This document shows, piece by piece, positions 22,366 through 33,526 of a stretch of 64,000 nt of DNA (its first letter is position 1; each line of letters starts with the position of its first letter). Where the stretch lies: positions 1,242,501 to 1,306,500 of the forward strand of contig CM047806.1 of assembly GCA_026214975.1 (NCBI GenBank), in the 5' to 3' direction. The translations under genes and the position numbers were made by a program. The stretch is from Gentiana macrophylla. Taxonomy: Eukaryota > Streptophyta > Magnoliopsida > Gentianales > Gentianaceae. The notes under the pieces were generated by a model. That model saw nothing but the letters and a program-made list of their open reading frames with translations. It made no database searches and was not told where the DNA came from.

Positions 22366-23897
22366 TGTTCTCGGTGAAATTTATGGTTTTATCGCATTAT
22401 TAGAGAACAATATCTTTAAGTATTTTAGTAATTTTTAGAAAATTATATGTTTAAGGCGTGAATGTGAATAATGGGGTTAGAAGTGTCAAAAGTGTAATTT
22501 GGGCGCTTTTATGTGTTAAATTTATTGAATTATTATTATTTGGGGATGACTACATGTTTTCCATGTTTTATCTATTATGTAGGTGCTTAATTTGAGTGCA
22601 TAAAGAGGATAAATGAGGCTCAATTCGAATTACAAGAGATAAATATGGAATTGGCTTGAAGAAGAATGGATAACTATGAAGAAATCCGATCCTCGGCATA
22701 TTGGGCGGGCGTCCAGATCGAGCAGCGTCGAGTGTGCGGGCGTCCATGAAGCGTCGAGTCATATTTTACATCTGAGTCTCCAGGCGTAATCGAGAGCAGC
22801 GTCCAACCCGGCTCGGCCGACTTCGAATAAGTTTTGCACTTTGGTGGCGTCCACCCCTTTGGACGGGCGTCGGTGCCGTTTGACCTAACCGCCTCGAGAA
22901 TTCTATAAATAGGCGTGTTATTTCAACCACTAACGGACACACCATACAGCCGCATATTCCACCCTTGGAGGAGCCGCACCAAACCTAAAGAATTATGAGT
23001 TTCTTCCTTTCAACCATATCTTGGATCATCATGAAGCATGCAAGGCTAAGCACATCGCGGTGAAACAGCGGGATGAAACCACATCAACGTCATCACAACC
23101 ATGATTAGTTAGTTTTATTTTTATTTATGATTCGAGCATCGTTTTATTTATCGATTGATTTTGGATTGATTGCTAAGCGTTTTATTAGATAGGAATGTCA
23201 ATGAAACCATATGTTGCTTTGAATTTATATGGAAATATGATTCAATAGTAGAGTTTTTCAATCGATCGATTAATGTTATTTTGAGGAATCATGTGATGTT
23301 AATTGGGTTGTTTAATTTGGGAGCGAGTTAATGATCTTGTGTTGAGCGTTAAATTGTTTTGCTTGGAAAAAAACAAGAACCACAGAATTCGATTTAAAGG
23401 AATTTAGTCGAATTGTGATTGATCATACCAATAAATCGTGTTTAGATCATAAGAATGGTTGTGTGATGGTTGTGTGGTGTATCCTTGTTGTTTTACCGTC
23501 CTTTTAAGTATCGGTAAACAAATTAGTTAAGTATTGATTGTTATTATTACGTTTAGTTACTTCCAGGATTTTAGTGTGTTTTACGCATATTTTACTGTTT
23601 CCGGCCGCGTGCTTGGGCGCTTCGTCGTCGTCGAGTCGTGACAGCTCGTCGTTTCTAAGTTTTTTCTAAGTTTTTACCCATCGTTTCTTCTTCGTTTTTA
23701 CATTGTAGATTTTATAAACCTTAGTTTTAAGTTAGTTCGTTTTTAACATTTAGGATAGTATCTAACCTTTAGTTTTAAGTAATAGACTAAGTGACATCCT
23801 AACTACGACTTATACTTGGAGTTATATCTTAATCGATAACTTTTTAACGATTCCCGTTCTCGTAGATTTCTAACAGCGACTCGGCAGACATCCTTAA
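22366..23897 (+). repeat. Athila 3' LTR, end altered
   Basis: Collinear with 12873-14310; TATAAATA at 22904-22911. The match stops near 23897 at CATCCTTA, so the last ~75-85 bp of the LTR (with terminal GAACA) are missing or replaced. A string CGTAGATTTCTAACA at 23858-23872, absent from the 5' LTR, resembles the lost end of the copia LTR. Confidence 0.8.
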
Positions 23898-24040
23898 GCA
23901 ATAAGCATGTTAATTTAGTTAATTTTATCGTTTCACGAATTAATAGATGAAATTTTTGATTTGCAAAATACATGAAAAAAAAAAAAATCGATCGGTGTGC
24001 TCGGGCATGTGGGTAACCAATGGTTCAAATAGTTTGGCCA

Positions 24041-24360
24041 TTTGGATGCCATATGGCATTAAAATAATAATGGCCTTTCCAAACTTTGTTTGGAATAGGC
24101 TAGCCCTTTTCCAAATATTTGATTTGGGAAAGGCTTGGCTTGTGCCACTTCAAAATTTTGATTTTGGAAAGTGGCGTTTAAACTAAAATTATTTGGCCTT
24201 TCCAAATATTTGATTTGGAATAGCGCAGCCCTTTCAAATATTTGATTTGTAAAGGCTTAGCTGAAGCCACTTCAAAATTTTGATTTTGGAAAGTGGCGAA
24301 GCTAAAAAATTTGGTTTAGAAACCAAAGCATCCCTTTGATTGCGAATCAAAAGGAAAGAA
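24041..24360 (+). repeat. Cluster of short hairpins in copia leader
   Basis: Successive near-perfect inverted repeats lie head to tail: 24072-24100, 24104-24134, 24145-24174, 24195-24224, 24229-24255, 24267-24296, then shorter ones at about 24309-24325 and 24332-24354. Arms of 8-12 bp (CCTTTCCAAA/TTTGGAAAGG, CCACTTCAAAA/TTTTGGAAAGTGG) enclose 3-8 nt. Units of 24104-24174 repeat at 24195-24296. Lying between the copia 5' LTR and its pol, this would be transcribed leader. Confidence 0.8.
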
Positions 24361-26860
24361 ACAAAGAGAAATAATTTTAATTTTGATTTATTTTTAGAAT
24401 AGTTCTAATTAATTAAAATTAAAATTAAAATCGTTTAAAATTAATCGTTAATTTTATTTTCGATTAAAATCATTTAATTAATTAAATGTTAATTAGTTAA
24501 TTGATTGGATAAAATTATTTAATAGATTAAATGTTAATTGATTAATTAAGACGCAAGTAGTTAAATTTTAATTTTATCTTTTTCATAAGATTTTATTGTA
24601 TGGATTAGATATAGTAGATATAATATGATTATATGGACCCCGATTGATCGTGGACTCGACCGATAGGATAGATGTGAATGATTTAATTTTTCATTGGTTT
24701 AAAATTGTCCTGAGCCGTTATGAAGAACGTGACCTAGTTTATTTTACGCAATTATCCCATTCCCGTTGGCTCCCCCCCGTGTGCGGCGGGTGTATTTATT
24801 TTATTAGATAGAATTAAATGTAACAAGAATGGAGCAGAAGATAGAGAGCAAAGAAAGAAGAATAAAGATCCCATTGGAGAATGGCGCATTAAAGATCCTA
24901 TTGGCGGTTGCAGCTACCTTAGATTGTGACCCGCGGTTTCATCAGTTTGTATTCGAAACCGCACCTAGGAAAGGTCCATGATCATACCGGTTACTTTACG
25001 CATTTATTTATTTTGTGCTTGTATTTATTTTATATGATACGATAGATGCATGACTAGGCACGATCTAGATAAATGTGTAGGATATATATCTATAGAGATA
25101 GATATAATTGATGAGACCATGATTAAGTGAATTAATTTACATAAATACTTCCACAACAAAAATCAAGTCGAAATATTGTCTCCCCCAATATTATAACGAC
25201 GGTGAAGAGCACGTGTTCGGATCCAACGATCGACCACCGCCGGAGTTGACCTACCTCGGGTATATCGTCGTTATTGAGATATGATCGTATGAGATCTCGT
25301 GAATATTGGGTTATGACTTGACTAGGGTCTTTCGGTGATTGGCCACCGTCGAGGCCGTATGACTTTAGAGACAAGGGGTTGACTAACACATAGTGATGTG
25401 TATCGCCAAAGAGTTGACTAGTCAACCACCGAGAATCACATAGAGATGTGAATGGTAAAGGGTTACCTACCTATCGAAATTATCTTGGTTGATCGACCAC
25501 CGCCGGGAATCGAGGTAACTAGATGGGATCTCAAACCACTAAAGAATTTTGAAAAATTCTTGAAAGTCAATTGGAAGTAGTTGACTGGTGGGAGCAAAAT
25601 CATAAACCAAAACACCATTTTTGATTTTGCGTGTATAAACAACAACACTCTTTTATTTTCATTTTTATGTTGTAGTTTTAGCAAACTTTATATTTATGTT
25701 TAAATTCTCGATTAGTAAAACCAAATTATGACTGTTAATTTTGAGAAACGTTCTCAAATATGGTTAAGTAATTTTAATCCTTTTAAAATAAGCAATGACA
25801 TGAGCCATCCCGTTATAGTAGTTAGAGACAAGGAGATTACATAATTGATGCAATGCTCCGAGACTTTAATTATTAATGAAAGCGAAGCTCATGATATGAT
25901 TAAATCATTTGAAATAAGTTTCAACGAATTAGTCATATATTGGATACGATCCAAGATGATCATTCATCATCTGATGACAATTAATTCAAACGTTGGATAA
26001 GAATGACTACATCTAATTTTGGAAAGGTTGTTTTCAAAATTGTAAGATTTAAGTATCGACTTATTTCTTTAATCATTGCTTAAAGGTTAATTAAATAGTT
26101 AATGTTTTAAATACGATTTAAAAGGTTAAATAAACTATTTAATAAACTTTAGATTTTCTTTATGAAAGGAAATCAAAGACATAGCTCTTGTGATCTTTCT
26201 TAAGTCTTATGAAGACTACAATAAGAAACATTTTTCAAGTGCTTAAAGGATTGAAAAGGAAAGTTAGGGCATGTGCTTAAATAGAGAACTTATTGAAGTT
26301 TCTATTCAAGGCAAGTAAGTTGAGAAAAATCTATCTAAGCTCAAGTCAACTCTTAGATATATGATATCTTACGAGTGTGATTAAATTAAATACAGATATG
26401 GAAGGTGAAGCAAATGTTGTAATACTTACCATATTCGGATCTAAATAAACTGATAAGGGAACTAAATAAATGTTACTATGTTCGGTTCTTATGAAGAACG
26501 TACTTTCGCTTATCCGTCGAGATTTGAGAGACATATTCAATTGTAAAGAATAAATGTTATTCGATAAAGTTGGAAGGTCACTTTGAATCTAACATACTAG
26601 ATTGATGTCACTATATAGTTGATATATGTGACAAGATCTCAACTAAATATTTGTGTGGTCATTATCCTTAATATTTGTGGTTGTTCTAGACATAGTCTCT
26701 CTCGGGAGGGAAGCGTGTAATTAAACGTCATTACGATGATGTTGAACCATATGATTATGAATCATGTGGGTAATCGATATCTTACCTAAAGATGACTAAA
26801 ATACCCTTTTATGAAAAGGTTGTAAAATCTAGAAAAATTGTCTGAAGCCTAAACATACCG
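24361..26860 (+). other. Copia internal region, leader and decayed gag
   Basis: AT-rich 5' part to about 24800, then about 2 kb where gag would be expected. I see no frame long or conserved enough to prove gag. All frames are broken. Confidence 0.45.
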
Positions 26861-27560
26861 ATGTTTGTTGGCTTGTGACAATTAATGCCACAAATAATTG
26901 TTTGTTAATCTCTATGACTATTTTTAGAAATAGTCAAGTGTACTCAGTGAAGTGCATAATTCAGAAATCCCGAAAAGTTCGAGCTAGTACGAATATGAGA
27001 TTGATGAGCTACTTAGAATTAATCTTCAATTGGATTGAAGTAATTAATACACGAAGGTGTTTGAAGTCGCCTGAAAGGAATAAGATTCTCCTTCAAGGAT
27101 ATCATATTTGGGATACATGAATTGGATTGTGTTCCCAAAATAAAAACAACACTTTATATGATAAAGGTGTGACGCAGGCCATGCGAAGTATCCTTACCCG
27201 CTTCGGGATAGTGCCCTTATACTTAACCGAGTTCCAAAGAATAAAGGTTGAATAAATTCCATATTAGATGTGGAAGAGGATAATGTCAAATCTATCTTGA
27301 CCGATGATTTGAAGTTGTCATAAGCAAAGTCGAAAAGGCTTGGAGCCTAGTACGACATATGCAACTTTGTGGAATATCTCGGCAAGTACGCTAGATATTA
27401 TTTACTCGTCCACGGAGCAAAAGGTGTTTGTCTCCAAACATGTCATTGTCTTCTGAGGAAGTGTTTCTTCCAAGAGAAACAAAGGGGAGTGAATCAAATC
27501 TCAAAAGAGTTTGAGAACCACAAAGACATATTCAACCATAGAAGCGTGAGCGGACGCCAC
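26860..27560 (+). pseudogene. Copia protease/integrase region, decayed
   Basis: At 26870-26900 a WLVTINATNN string sits where the family's WxxDSGAxxH protease site would be, without the catalytic Asp-Ser-Gly. At 27370-27550 the integrase C-terminal pattern is readable across frames (GKYARYYLLVHGAKGVC, then RETKGS-like and FENHKDI). This is consistent with an Angela-type pol but far from functional. Confidence 0.55.
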
Positions 27561-27689
27561 ATAGCGATGAGGTGTAGATCACCGCTCGGTGCACACAAAA
27601 GTTACAGAAGTCCGTGGATAACCTCAAGCCTGAAAAAGGCTTTGGTATGTTCATCTTGAAGAATGAATATCTCACGACTTGTGAAAGAA

Positions 27690-29080
27690 TGTTTGAAAGG
27701 CATTTGAGAGATATGGCCAGAGCCAAATCTCAATTAGATTCCATCGGTGACAACCAGGCCGCGAACCTAGTCTGCCTTACCTAAAGGAGTGTCCTCGAAA
27801 GGTGAAATGGATGGTAATATGATTACCATAAGGCTATAGTGACGGTGAAGGGGTATGAGGTGTAAACCTTGTAATTACCTTTATCTTGCCATCCGAGCCC
27901 GATTCTAATCGAGATGATGCTTGTTATAACTTCGTGATCATGACTATATGATAGTGTTGAAGACGTTGGGCGTAAAGCTCGATGTTCATAGACAATAACA
28001 TGACACGTAAGTCCACGAGATCCATTAATGGACTCAAACAAGTTTCTCTAGATGATTTCTTTGTTTGATAATCAAAGGAGTTTGATTTAGTCAAAGAAGG
28101 ATATGCCCATGTGCAAGTTGGATAGTGGGAGTGTGTTACGATTTTTGAGTAAGGTATTATATATCTCTCTAGAAATTATCACCCCATGTCACGATCAATT
28201 AATGTTTGGTAGTTTAAGTTCTTTACGAAAGCACTTGGATTAGCAGTTCTCATTTTTAGAAATAAGAATCTATAGCGATAGATTTAACTGCTGTTAGATT
28301 ATATAGTTTACCTATATAGATGTGATGCTAAAAGGAGTTTAGCATAGATCGCGACGGGGATACTGCTAGCCAGTGTTCTCAAGATCTATCTATGTTAGGA
28401 CGTTCGTCCTAAGGTAAGGTGAAAGATGATGTTTATGGAAGGTTTCCTTCGCTCCTGCGATAGGAACCATCATAAAAGGAATGCCGGATGTTCATAGTTC
28501 ATGAATAGTCATGAGCAAGTATGAAAGTAAATCTGGTGAATGTCGAGAATATCCTTAAACAAGTTAAGGGAGAGTTCCTGGTTTATTGAAACTTGGAATT
28601 AGATAAACGTAGATATACAGACGTATATCCTGAGTCTTATGAAGGCGAGTGGGAGCTACAATGCAGGTTTGCAAATACTTTGATTAAGTGATACGTTGAG
28701 TGAAATGTTCCAAAGATATGGGTCACCAAATTCTACAACTAGGCCAAAACACGTGAGTGCCTTAGAGGCTAAATGGGAGCAAAGATACATGGATCTAGAA
28801 GGTTCATTCATGAACCTTATACGGTTCTTCCACCTTTTCTATATAGCCGATATAGTAAGTGGATTCATTGCTTGAAGCAAGGACCGTGGTCTCGTCGAGA
28901 GATTCGTGTGTGTGTTGAGGCGGTTCCTTTGACTTGATCATATGGAGCGTGATATGAAGATAGTATGAGTCCCCACGGATAGCGATCCGTTTATGGCTAG
29001 GGCTAGTTGCGAGTATTGCATGAGATTCTTGTGTTTCAACTTGGTCTCGTGTGTACGAGTGATTGGTTTTAGGCCAAGTG
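27690..29080 (+). pseudogene. Copia reverse transcriptase and RNase H, decayed
   Basis: The start of the copia RT (KSQLDSIGDNQAANLV) is at 27725-27775. FDLVKEGYAH and a decayed YVDD region are at 28080-28150, and FKFFTKALGLA (KxFxMKDLGEA in intact copies) near 28230. RNase H coding is hardly recognisable at 28600-29000. The order IN-RT-RH supports copia. Confidence 0.65.
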
Positions 29081-29086
29081 GGAGAT

Positions 29087-31095
29087 TGTTGGAATAGTGT
29101 CCTAAACCCAATCGGGTTGGACCGGGTCCGACCGGGTCGGATCATTTCTACTATTTCTTTGTGTTTGTACATATATTAAATGGCTTTTATGTTGTCATAT
29201 ATCTGTTCTTCTAAAGAACCAATTATGAATTGTTATATGATAACGTCCTTAGTATTAAACTGTGATAGAGAAACCATGATAGGCGATTATGGTTGATGAG
29301 ATCTCTAATCACTTTAATAAGTTTGATACTTAAATGTCTCTAGGGTGATGTACTATTAAACAGGCATTGATAGTATGAACAAAGCTAGCACGTATTAGAT
29401 GTCTTCTGCCTTTAGGCGGGGATAGATCTCGCTCTATCGAAGTGTAGAGACACTTGACCGACGTGGACGTGTATTAGAGAATGCGTCGTTAGGATCGACC
29501 CACTTACACGGATAAGTGTCACACTATGTGGCGGTTGTGTAATTATCCTTAAGACCGAGTCTTCATGGCATCACGGTGTGGATTGTCATGCTTTGACACT
29601 ATTGAGGTTTCCACAGCCACGGGCGATCATGCGGTAGTGATTGGGTATGATCTTCAAGCATCGCGGAGTATACATGATTGGTCGTCCGGGAATCGCGTAT
29701 CCTATGATTGGGATCGAATATCCGAAATGGCCTTCTTATAAGGAATGTCTTACTCTCGAATCTTTGCAAAGTGGGAGTAAATGTGTTACTGAGAGAGCAT
29801 GATATCCAGATTATAAGATACGGTCGTTGATGTTTTGACACTCAACTAACGACCGTATGGATATTATTACAAATGATAGGATTGTAAGTTACACGGTAAT
29901 CGCTTTCACATGAAAGGTAGTAGTCATTGCATTTTGACTCTTCCGATGATTGGGGTCACGGTGTGTTGCTTTGACGCTATCCCGTGATCGTTAGTATGAA
30001 GGGCATTTTAAGTAATTTGCACTTTGTGTCTACGGCCAACATATTCGGAAGCCTATCGGGTCACACACATAAGAACATCTAGCCCGATTAAAATGTGGTT
30101 ATAGATGATAACCAAATAAGGAAAGTTTATCTCGAGACTATAAAGGTTATAGTGGTAAATTAATATGGTGGTATTTATTTATTATGAATAAATTAAATAC
30201 AAGATATTAATAATATTATATTAATTAAAGAATATTCGGAAGCCAATTAATGGCTAAAGGCGCATATATTATTGTGTATAAGATACACTTGGATTGTCAA
30301 GAATTTAATTAATGATATTACCTATTATTAATATTAGATATTAATAAAATAAAATAATATATATATATATTGTGAATGAATGCGTGTGTGTGTGCATTAA
30401 ATGCAAATTGGATTTGCATGCATGCAAGTATGCATGTATATATATATATGATATTAATAGATTTTTATATGTGTAATATATATGTGATATATACACATAT
30501 GTAAATTGATTTATGGTAATATAATAAAAGATAAATATTGTCAATATAAGATATTGACAATATCTTGGAAATATTCAATATGAGATATTGACAATATCCT
30601 AGATTTATTTAATATGAGATATTGTAATAAATGAGATAAATCAATCAATTATATTTTCCTTATTTTATTGGGAAAAGGTTTTCTTCTCCTCCACACCTTC
30701 TAAGAGGCGCCACTTTCATTATAAATAGGAGGTGGGTGTCAAGCTCTTTTTAGACATCATAATTCCAAGAGCTAATAGTTCTTGTGTAAAATAGAGAGCA
30801 TCTTTTGGAGAGTTGGAGAGAGGAAAAAGGGCCGGTCTAAAGAACCGGAGTTTTCCAATAGCAATCCATGACGGGATTCCGCGGGTGCTTCGTGTGGACT
30901 AGCGGTAGAGGCCGAACACTTGGGCGGCTCTATGCAGAACTACTCTCCTTAGACGGTCAAAGCGTCGATCTTTTAGATCAACCAAGGTAACCACCGTCTA
31001 CTACTTGTTTGTTTATTGCTTAAACGAAGTCGATCTTGGGTAAAAGGAAATCAAATTTTTGAATTCCGCTGCGTTCCCGCGTAGATTTCCTAACA
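29087..31095 (+). repeat. Copia 3' LTR, complete
   Basis: A 2009-bp LTR from TGTTGGAATAG to CCTAACA, preceded by the tract GCCAAGTGGGAGAT. TATAAATA is at 30720-30727. Differences from the 5' LTR are chiefly one- to five-base indels, while stretches such as 30088-30270 are identical to the 5' copy. Confidence 0.92.
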
Positions 31096-31275
31096 TAACC
31101 TTGCTAGTGATAAGGAGTGTGTAGTGGGGGAGCGATTGAAAATAAATGAAGGTACTTGGAGTTGGGTGTGAGACTAGAGAAGAGAGATTAGAGGAAGAGA
31201 ATCAGGAGAACTTAGATATTTTAGCTTCTCTTCCCGATCTTTTTTTGGGTATTGATCATTTGAATACTCCGTCTT

Positions 31276-31428
31276 CACTATAAAAAAAACATTCTATTGC
31301 TACACAAGCTTTTGTCACACACACACAAAAAAGTGTGGCTAATATATACTTGGTTAGACTCTTTTGCCACGCTCCTATGGCTAAAAGTAAGTATATAGCA
31401 ACATTTTTTGTTGTTGTGTGGCAAACAA
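31276..31428. mobile_element. CACTA-type MITE, truncated copy
   Basis: Starts CACTATAAAA as in the complete copy at 31723 but breaks at CAAACAATA, where the tandem duplication junction lies. The right inverted repeat is absent. Confidence 0.8.
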
Positions 31429-31722
31429 TAACAACGATAAGGAGTGATGTTAAATAAATTTTGGAGGGATGGAAAATATATTAAATTTTGGAGGGATGTT
31501 TGGGTTGAGGATGAGCCCTTTTGTCAACGTTTCCCACGACTGTTTAACCTTGCTAGTGATAATGAGTGGTGGGGGAGCGATTGAAAATAAATGAAGGTAC
31601 TTGGAGTTGGGTGTGAGACTAGAGAAGAGAGATTAGAGGAAGAGAATCAGGAGAACTTATTGATATTTTAGCTTCTCTTCCCGATCTTTTTTTGGGTATT
31701 GATCATTTGAATACTCCGTCTT

Positions 31723-31909
31723 CACTATAAAAAAAAAACATTCTATTGCTACACAAGCTTTTGTCACACACACACAAAAAAGTGTGGCTAATATATACTT
31801 GGTTAGACTCTTTTACCACGCTCCTATGGCTAAAAGTAAGTATATAGCAACACTTTTTGTTGTTGTGTGGCAAACAATAGTGTAGCAAAATAGTATTTGT
31901 TTTGTAGTG
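31723..31909. mobile_element. CACTA-type MITE, complete
   Basis: A 187-bp element with termini CACTATAAAA and TTTTGTAGTG and inverted subterminal ATTCTATTGCTACAC/GTGTAGCAAAATAGTAT. It has the 3-bp target duplication CTT (31720-31722, 31910-31912). It lies within LINE coding sequence, which continues on both sides. Confidence 0.9.
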
Positions 31910-32938
31910 CTTGGACCCTTGATCGCCGTGGTGTCTTCTCTGGTGCCAGATTAAAAAACTTGCTACTGGAAACTGATGTTCCTCGTTTTATGGGTGATGG
32001 CGAAAATAGTGACGGTCCAACTTTGATCGGCAGTGTACCGAGTCGGATGCACTATAGTAGCGAGCAAGGTCGTATCCTACGAGGAATTTATCGAATACAA
32101 AAGTCGTTTTCGGATTTAGTTTAAGTCATGTTTCAAGTTCAATTACACTAAAACGAAGTATAACTAAAGATACTAAAGAGAGAAAGAGACATAGCCAAAC
32201 CATGATCCAATTGATTACTTTCGCCCTTCTAATCGATTAACTCGGAATGGGATTAACCAACCTGCCAACCTATACTTATATCGACTCATTCATGGGTGCA
32301 AACTCCTAAGCTAGTGTAAGACGCCATGCAAAAATCGATCACCCTTTACCCGGTTCAACAGTTCGCCTTTAAGAATTTAATTGACCGAAACAAGATTAAC
32401 GCGTTAGAGTTGCTCGATTTCACAACCGATTGACCCTCACTCCCTAATCAATCTAAAGTCTAAACAACTCAGTTGATTATAAGAAATGATCTTAAAACCC
32501 CTTTTCCCACACCCCTTCGCAACATACATTTATAAAAGTGGTGTGTGTTCATGAACTAGGTGTACAGTCTAATTCAAGCATTGATAATAAGTTTTAAGAC
32601 ATGAATTCGTCAATATAACAACAATCACTACGAGAAAAATGAGTTTTTGAGACGAAATTAAATGTGACGCTTAAAAATCCGTCACATATCCATAGATTTT
32701 GTGAAGAATTTTCAAAATTCGTCACAAATGTGTGATTCATAATATTTCTAAAAATTTAGACACCCTTTCCTCACATATCACTTCCATCTTCATCACAAAT
32801 TTAAGCGGGAATTTTTTAGCGCCTAAATTATTTATCATTGGTGAGGAATTTATGAATTGTCACGTATTTTATTAAATGATGTTTAAAAACCTAGAAGTGA
32901 CTTAAAAAAAAGGATATTTAACTTTTTGAACAGATTAA

Positions 32939-32971
<33 letters not shown>

Positions 32972-33316
32972 AAGGGGGAACAGATTAAAGTTAATAAACC
33001 AATTCCACGATCATAAGAAAATGGTATTCGTGCTTTCTCTCGAAAATCGCGAAAACCCTCTCCGTAGTCCGGTCTCCACATCGTCAGCGGCAATCCCTGG
33101 TCTCTTCCATGTCCAAATCCCAAGAAAACCACGAATTGAAAGGTGAATAAACTTATTATATTCCTTTTTTCCCTGAGAATTCTCATTTACAGCATTTTTT
33201 TAGAGTGTGATTAGGGTATCGGTTGCTCGGTATGATGCTAAATTATTTGGATTTGGTAGCTTCATAGCTGCTTTGGGGCTAGGCTTGGAGGGAAGTCTTT
33301 TTTTCGAATTAAAGTA

Positions 33317-33526
33317 TTGGCTTTTGCAGATAAGATGAATTTTAAACTTATCTCCCGTTATTGTTATCGCTGCGAGGCTAGGGAAGTTGAAGGTAGGGAT
33401 GAGAGAAGCGAAGACGATTTAGTGAAAGCTCTTGCCGGTGTAATTTCATATATTCATCATTTGAATAGATTTGAGAACCAACAATTCCCAGAGAGCCCGA
33501 AATGCATAAAGTATGTATATCTTTGA
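33317..33526 (+). other. Unidentified frame inside CACTA element
   Basis: A 69-codon frame (MNFKLISRYCYRCEAREVEG..., LVKALAGVISYIHHL) of protein-like composition. There is weaker coding-like sequence at 34690-34950 and 35230-35330. These could be exons of an element gene or captured host sequence. I recognise none of them. Confidence 0.25.

Larger units (their letters stand above)
12873..23897 (+). mobile_element. Athila-type (Ty3) retrotransposon
   Basis: An 11-kb element with about 1.5-kb LTRs, primer-binding site TGGCGCC, and gag, protease, reverse transcriptase, RNase H and integrase segments in that order on the plus strand. The protease and reverse-transcriptase motifs, long LTRs and PBS fit the Athila branch of non-chromoviral Ty3 elements. 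No env-like frame is evident between integrase and 3' LTR. It is inserted in the copia 5' LTR. The 3' boundary is unclear. Confidence 0.92.
10899..31095 (+). mobile_element. Angela/Tork-type copia retrotransposon, interrupted
   Basis: A copia element with long LTRs (TGTTGGAATAG...CCTAACA), degenerate pol in the order integrase, reverse transcriptase, RNase H, and the polypurine tract GCCAAGTGGGAGA directly before the 3' LTR, a signature of this lineage. It sits in a LINE with a target duplication of about TAACTT/TAACCTT. Its 5' LTR is broken about 22 bp before the end by an 11-kb Athila element. Excluding that, it is about 9.2 kb. Reading frames are heavily broken. Confidence 0.88.
31096..32033 (+). 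pseudogene. LINE ORF2 C-terminal region with tandem duplication
   Basis: Frames give the block before the LINE zinc domain: FWRDVWVEDEPFCQRFPRLFNLAS (31470-31560), then EGTWSWV-like and SSLPDLFLGIDHLNTPSS-like strings, and after the MITE LDRRGVFSGARLKNLLLETD (31915-31975). The piece 31101-31430 is repeated at 31550-31880 with a 449-bp offset. Continuation is at about 37830. Confidence 0.75.

Noticed and set aside
32935..33186. 83-codon minus-strand frame ending in a lysine run
   Set aside because: The lysine run is the T30 tract inside the CACTA element; no motif is present.
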